Source: a virus
DNA: 49,248 bases
Virus record (IMG/VR): IMGVR_UViG_3300031787_000190
Coordinates: 1 to 49,248 of that record
Strand: one strand, 5' to 3'
The translations under genes and the position numbers were made by a program. Under the pieces are notes generated by a model. That model was given only the letters and a program-made list of their open reading frames with translations. It searched no databases and had not been told where the DNA came from. Within the stretch, counting starts at the first letter, position 1; every line of letters starts with the position of its first letter. This document shows, piece by piece, positions 48,115 to 49,248 of this stretch.

Positions 48115-49248
48115 GTGAATAAAATTCAAACAGCATTGACCTCTTTAGTTTTTACAGAACCCTTTTATGGGCATTTAATTTCCAAAATGAGAATTAGTAA
48201 ATCTAGCGAAGTTCCAACCGCTGGAGTTTATATAAATGATAAAGTAAATCTTGTATATAACGAACAATGGCTTGAAAGTTTAGAAGTAATTGATATTGTA
48301 AAAGTATTAAAGCATGAATGTGGACATATTTTACAGGAGCATATAACAAGAGCTAAACAAATAGGAATTGTAAATCAAGAAATGCATAAAAGATTTAATT
48401 TAGCAACAGATGTTACAATTAATAAAAATGATTTAATTCCTACAGTAGAAAAAATTGGAGGGGTTACAGTAGAAAAGTTAAATGAAATGATGAAGAGCAT
48501 GCTTGATAAAGCCAATGCAAAAGATAACGGAAACAGAGTATTTGATCCTATGGTTAATGATGAAATGGCAGAGTATTATTACAACAAAATTAATGAATTT
48601 GCTGAAAAAAATTATGATCTATTGGAAAAAGGTGATGGAAATTTTGGAGAAACTACAGATGATCACTCAATATGGGAAAAATCCGACGGTACAGAAGAGA
48701 TGCTTAAAGAAGTTGCAAGACAGGCTGTAAACGACGCAGTAAAAGCTTCTGGAGGTGTTGGTAATTTATCAAGCGAAATAGCAGCACTAGTGAGTGAATT
48801 AAATAAAAATCAAATAAACTGGAAACAGCAGTTAAGACAGTTTTATGTAAACACATTAAAAAGCATTAGAATAAGCACAAGAAAAAAAAGAAATAGAAGA
48901 TATGGAATTTTACAACCTGGGGTAAAGAAAAAACCAGAACTTCATTTAGGCTTGTGTGTTGATACTTCTGGAAGCGTAAGTGATGAAGAACTATCATTGT
49001 TTTGGGAAGAAATGAAAGCGATTAGTTTATGTGGGGTAAAAATTACGGTAATAGAGGCAGACTGTGCGGTTCATAACGTTTATGATTTTGATATAAAAAA
49101 GACTCCTGAGTTTAAAGGTCGTGGAGGAACTAGTTATAATCCGGCAATAAAAAAAGCTGTAGAATTAAAGGTAGATGGTATTTTATATTGTGGAGACTTT
49201 GATACTGCAGACGAACCAGAAAACCCAGGAAAACCGTTTTTATGGGTA
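48115..49248 (+). CDS. VWA / metallopeptidase-like protein (DUF2201-type), C-terminus outside the window
   Basis: GTG 48115 with GGAGGA upstream; 378 residues are visible. HECGH at 67-71 is an HExxH motif in a DUF2201-like N-terminal domain. VDTSGS at 282-287 is a MIDAS metal-binding start of a VWA domain (DxSxS), and GGTSYNPAIKKAV supplies a second MIDAS Thr. This combination is the partner of MoxR-type ATPases in bacteria. The reading frame is still open at the window edge. Confidence 0.75.
   Translation, partial: MNKIQTALTSLVFTEPFYGHLISKMRISKSSEVPTAGVYINDKVNLVYNEQWLESLEVIDIVKVLKHECGHILQEHITRAKQIGIVNQEMHKRFNLATDVTINKNDLIPTVEKIGGVTVEKLNEMMKSMLDKANAKDNGNRVFDPMVNDEMAEYYYNKINEFAEKNYDLLEKGDGNFGETTDDHSIWEKSDGTEEMLKEVARQAVNDAVKASGGVGNLSSEIAALVSELNKNQINWKQQLRQFYVNTLKSIRISTRKKRNRRYGILQPGVKKKPELHLGLCVDTSGSVSDEELSLFWEEMKAISLCGVKITVIEADCAVHNVYDFDIKKTPEFKGRGGTSYNPAIKKAVELKVDGILYCGDFDTADEPENPGKPFLWV

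Noticed and set aside
1-49248. tRNA genes, integrase, repressor, attachment sites
   Set aside because: No cloverleaf ends or CCA-type patterns, recombinase motifs or att-like repeats were seen by eye on either strand.

Overview
The window looks like part of an AT-rich, tailed (podovirus-type) phage genome. There is a large terminase, a P22-sized portal, a scaffold, a capsid gene interrupted by a group I intron, a T7-like head-tail adaptor and tail nozzle, and a long array of tail-fibre genes. I see no integrase, repressor, tRNA gene or CRISPR array, so nothing points to lysogeny. The encoded lipoprotein signal suggests a Gram-negative-type or other lipoprotein-processing host, but the host cannot be named from this sequence.

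Left arm (1-37.5 kb) is almost all minus strand. In transcription order, right to left, it holds: a small capsid-associated protein; a metalloprotease, a GNAT and a third protein that share related C-terminal tails; a two-helix membrane protein; TerS candidate and TerL; portal; small basic proteins; a small gene split by a GIY-YIG endonuclease; scaffold; major capsid protein split by a group I intron that carries a second GIY-YIG endonuclease; about 15 kb of tail-fibre and chaperone genes; the tail adaptor and nozzle; and internal virion proteins. Upstream of many of these units is a recurring motif, AACACCCTTATATTAC, which I read as a phage late promoter.

Right arm (37.6-49.2 kb) is mostly plus strand. 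It has many short coupled genes and several consensus-like sigma70 promoters (TTGACG/TTGACA, 17-nt spacer, TATAAT-like). Recognisable products are a DUF932-like protein, a gp88-like protein, a lipoprotein HExxH protease, a WYL_2/SH3-like protein, a pyrimidine-dimer-glycosylase-like protein, a PhaR-like DNA-binding domain, a winged-helix protein, and a MoxR AAA+ ATPase followed by a VWA/metallopeptidase-like partner cut by the window edge.

The most unusual content is non-coding. (1) A roughly 620-nt, highly structured minus-strand RNA (about 41280 to 40668) begins at a late-promoter motif and ends at an intrinsic terminator. It is the only minus-strand unit in the right arm. (2) A roughly 80-nt plus-strand sRNA (25815-25895) has tandem sigma70 promoters, two C-rich anti-Shine-Dalgarno loops and a 16-bp terminator stem. 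(3) A roughly 300-nt structured plus-strand RNA (3480-3780) has a sigma70 promoter overlapped by a dyad. Both plus-strand RNAs sit back to back with a late promoter inside the minus-strand late region. A run of small right-arm proteins also shares a C-terminal LGKEL-like ending whose codons double as the ribosome-binding site of the next gene.
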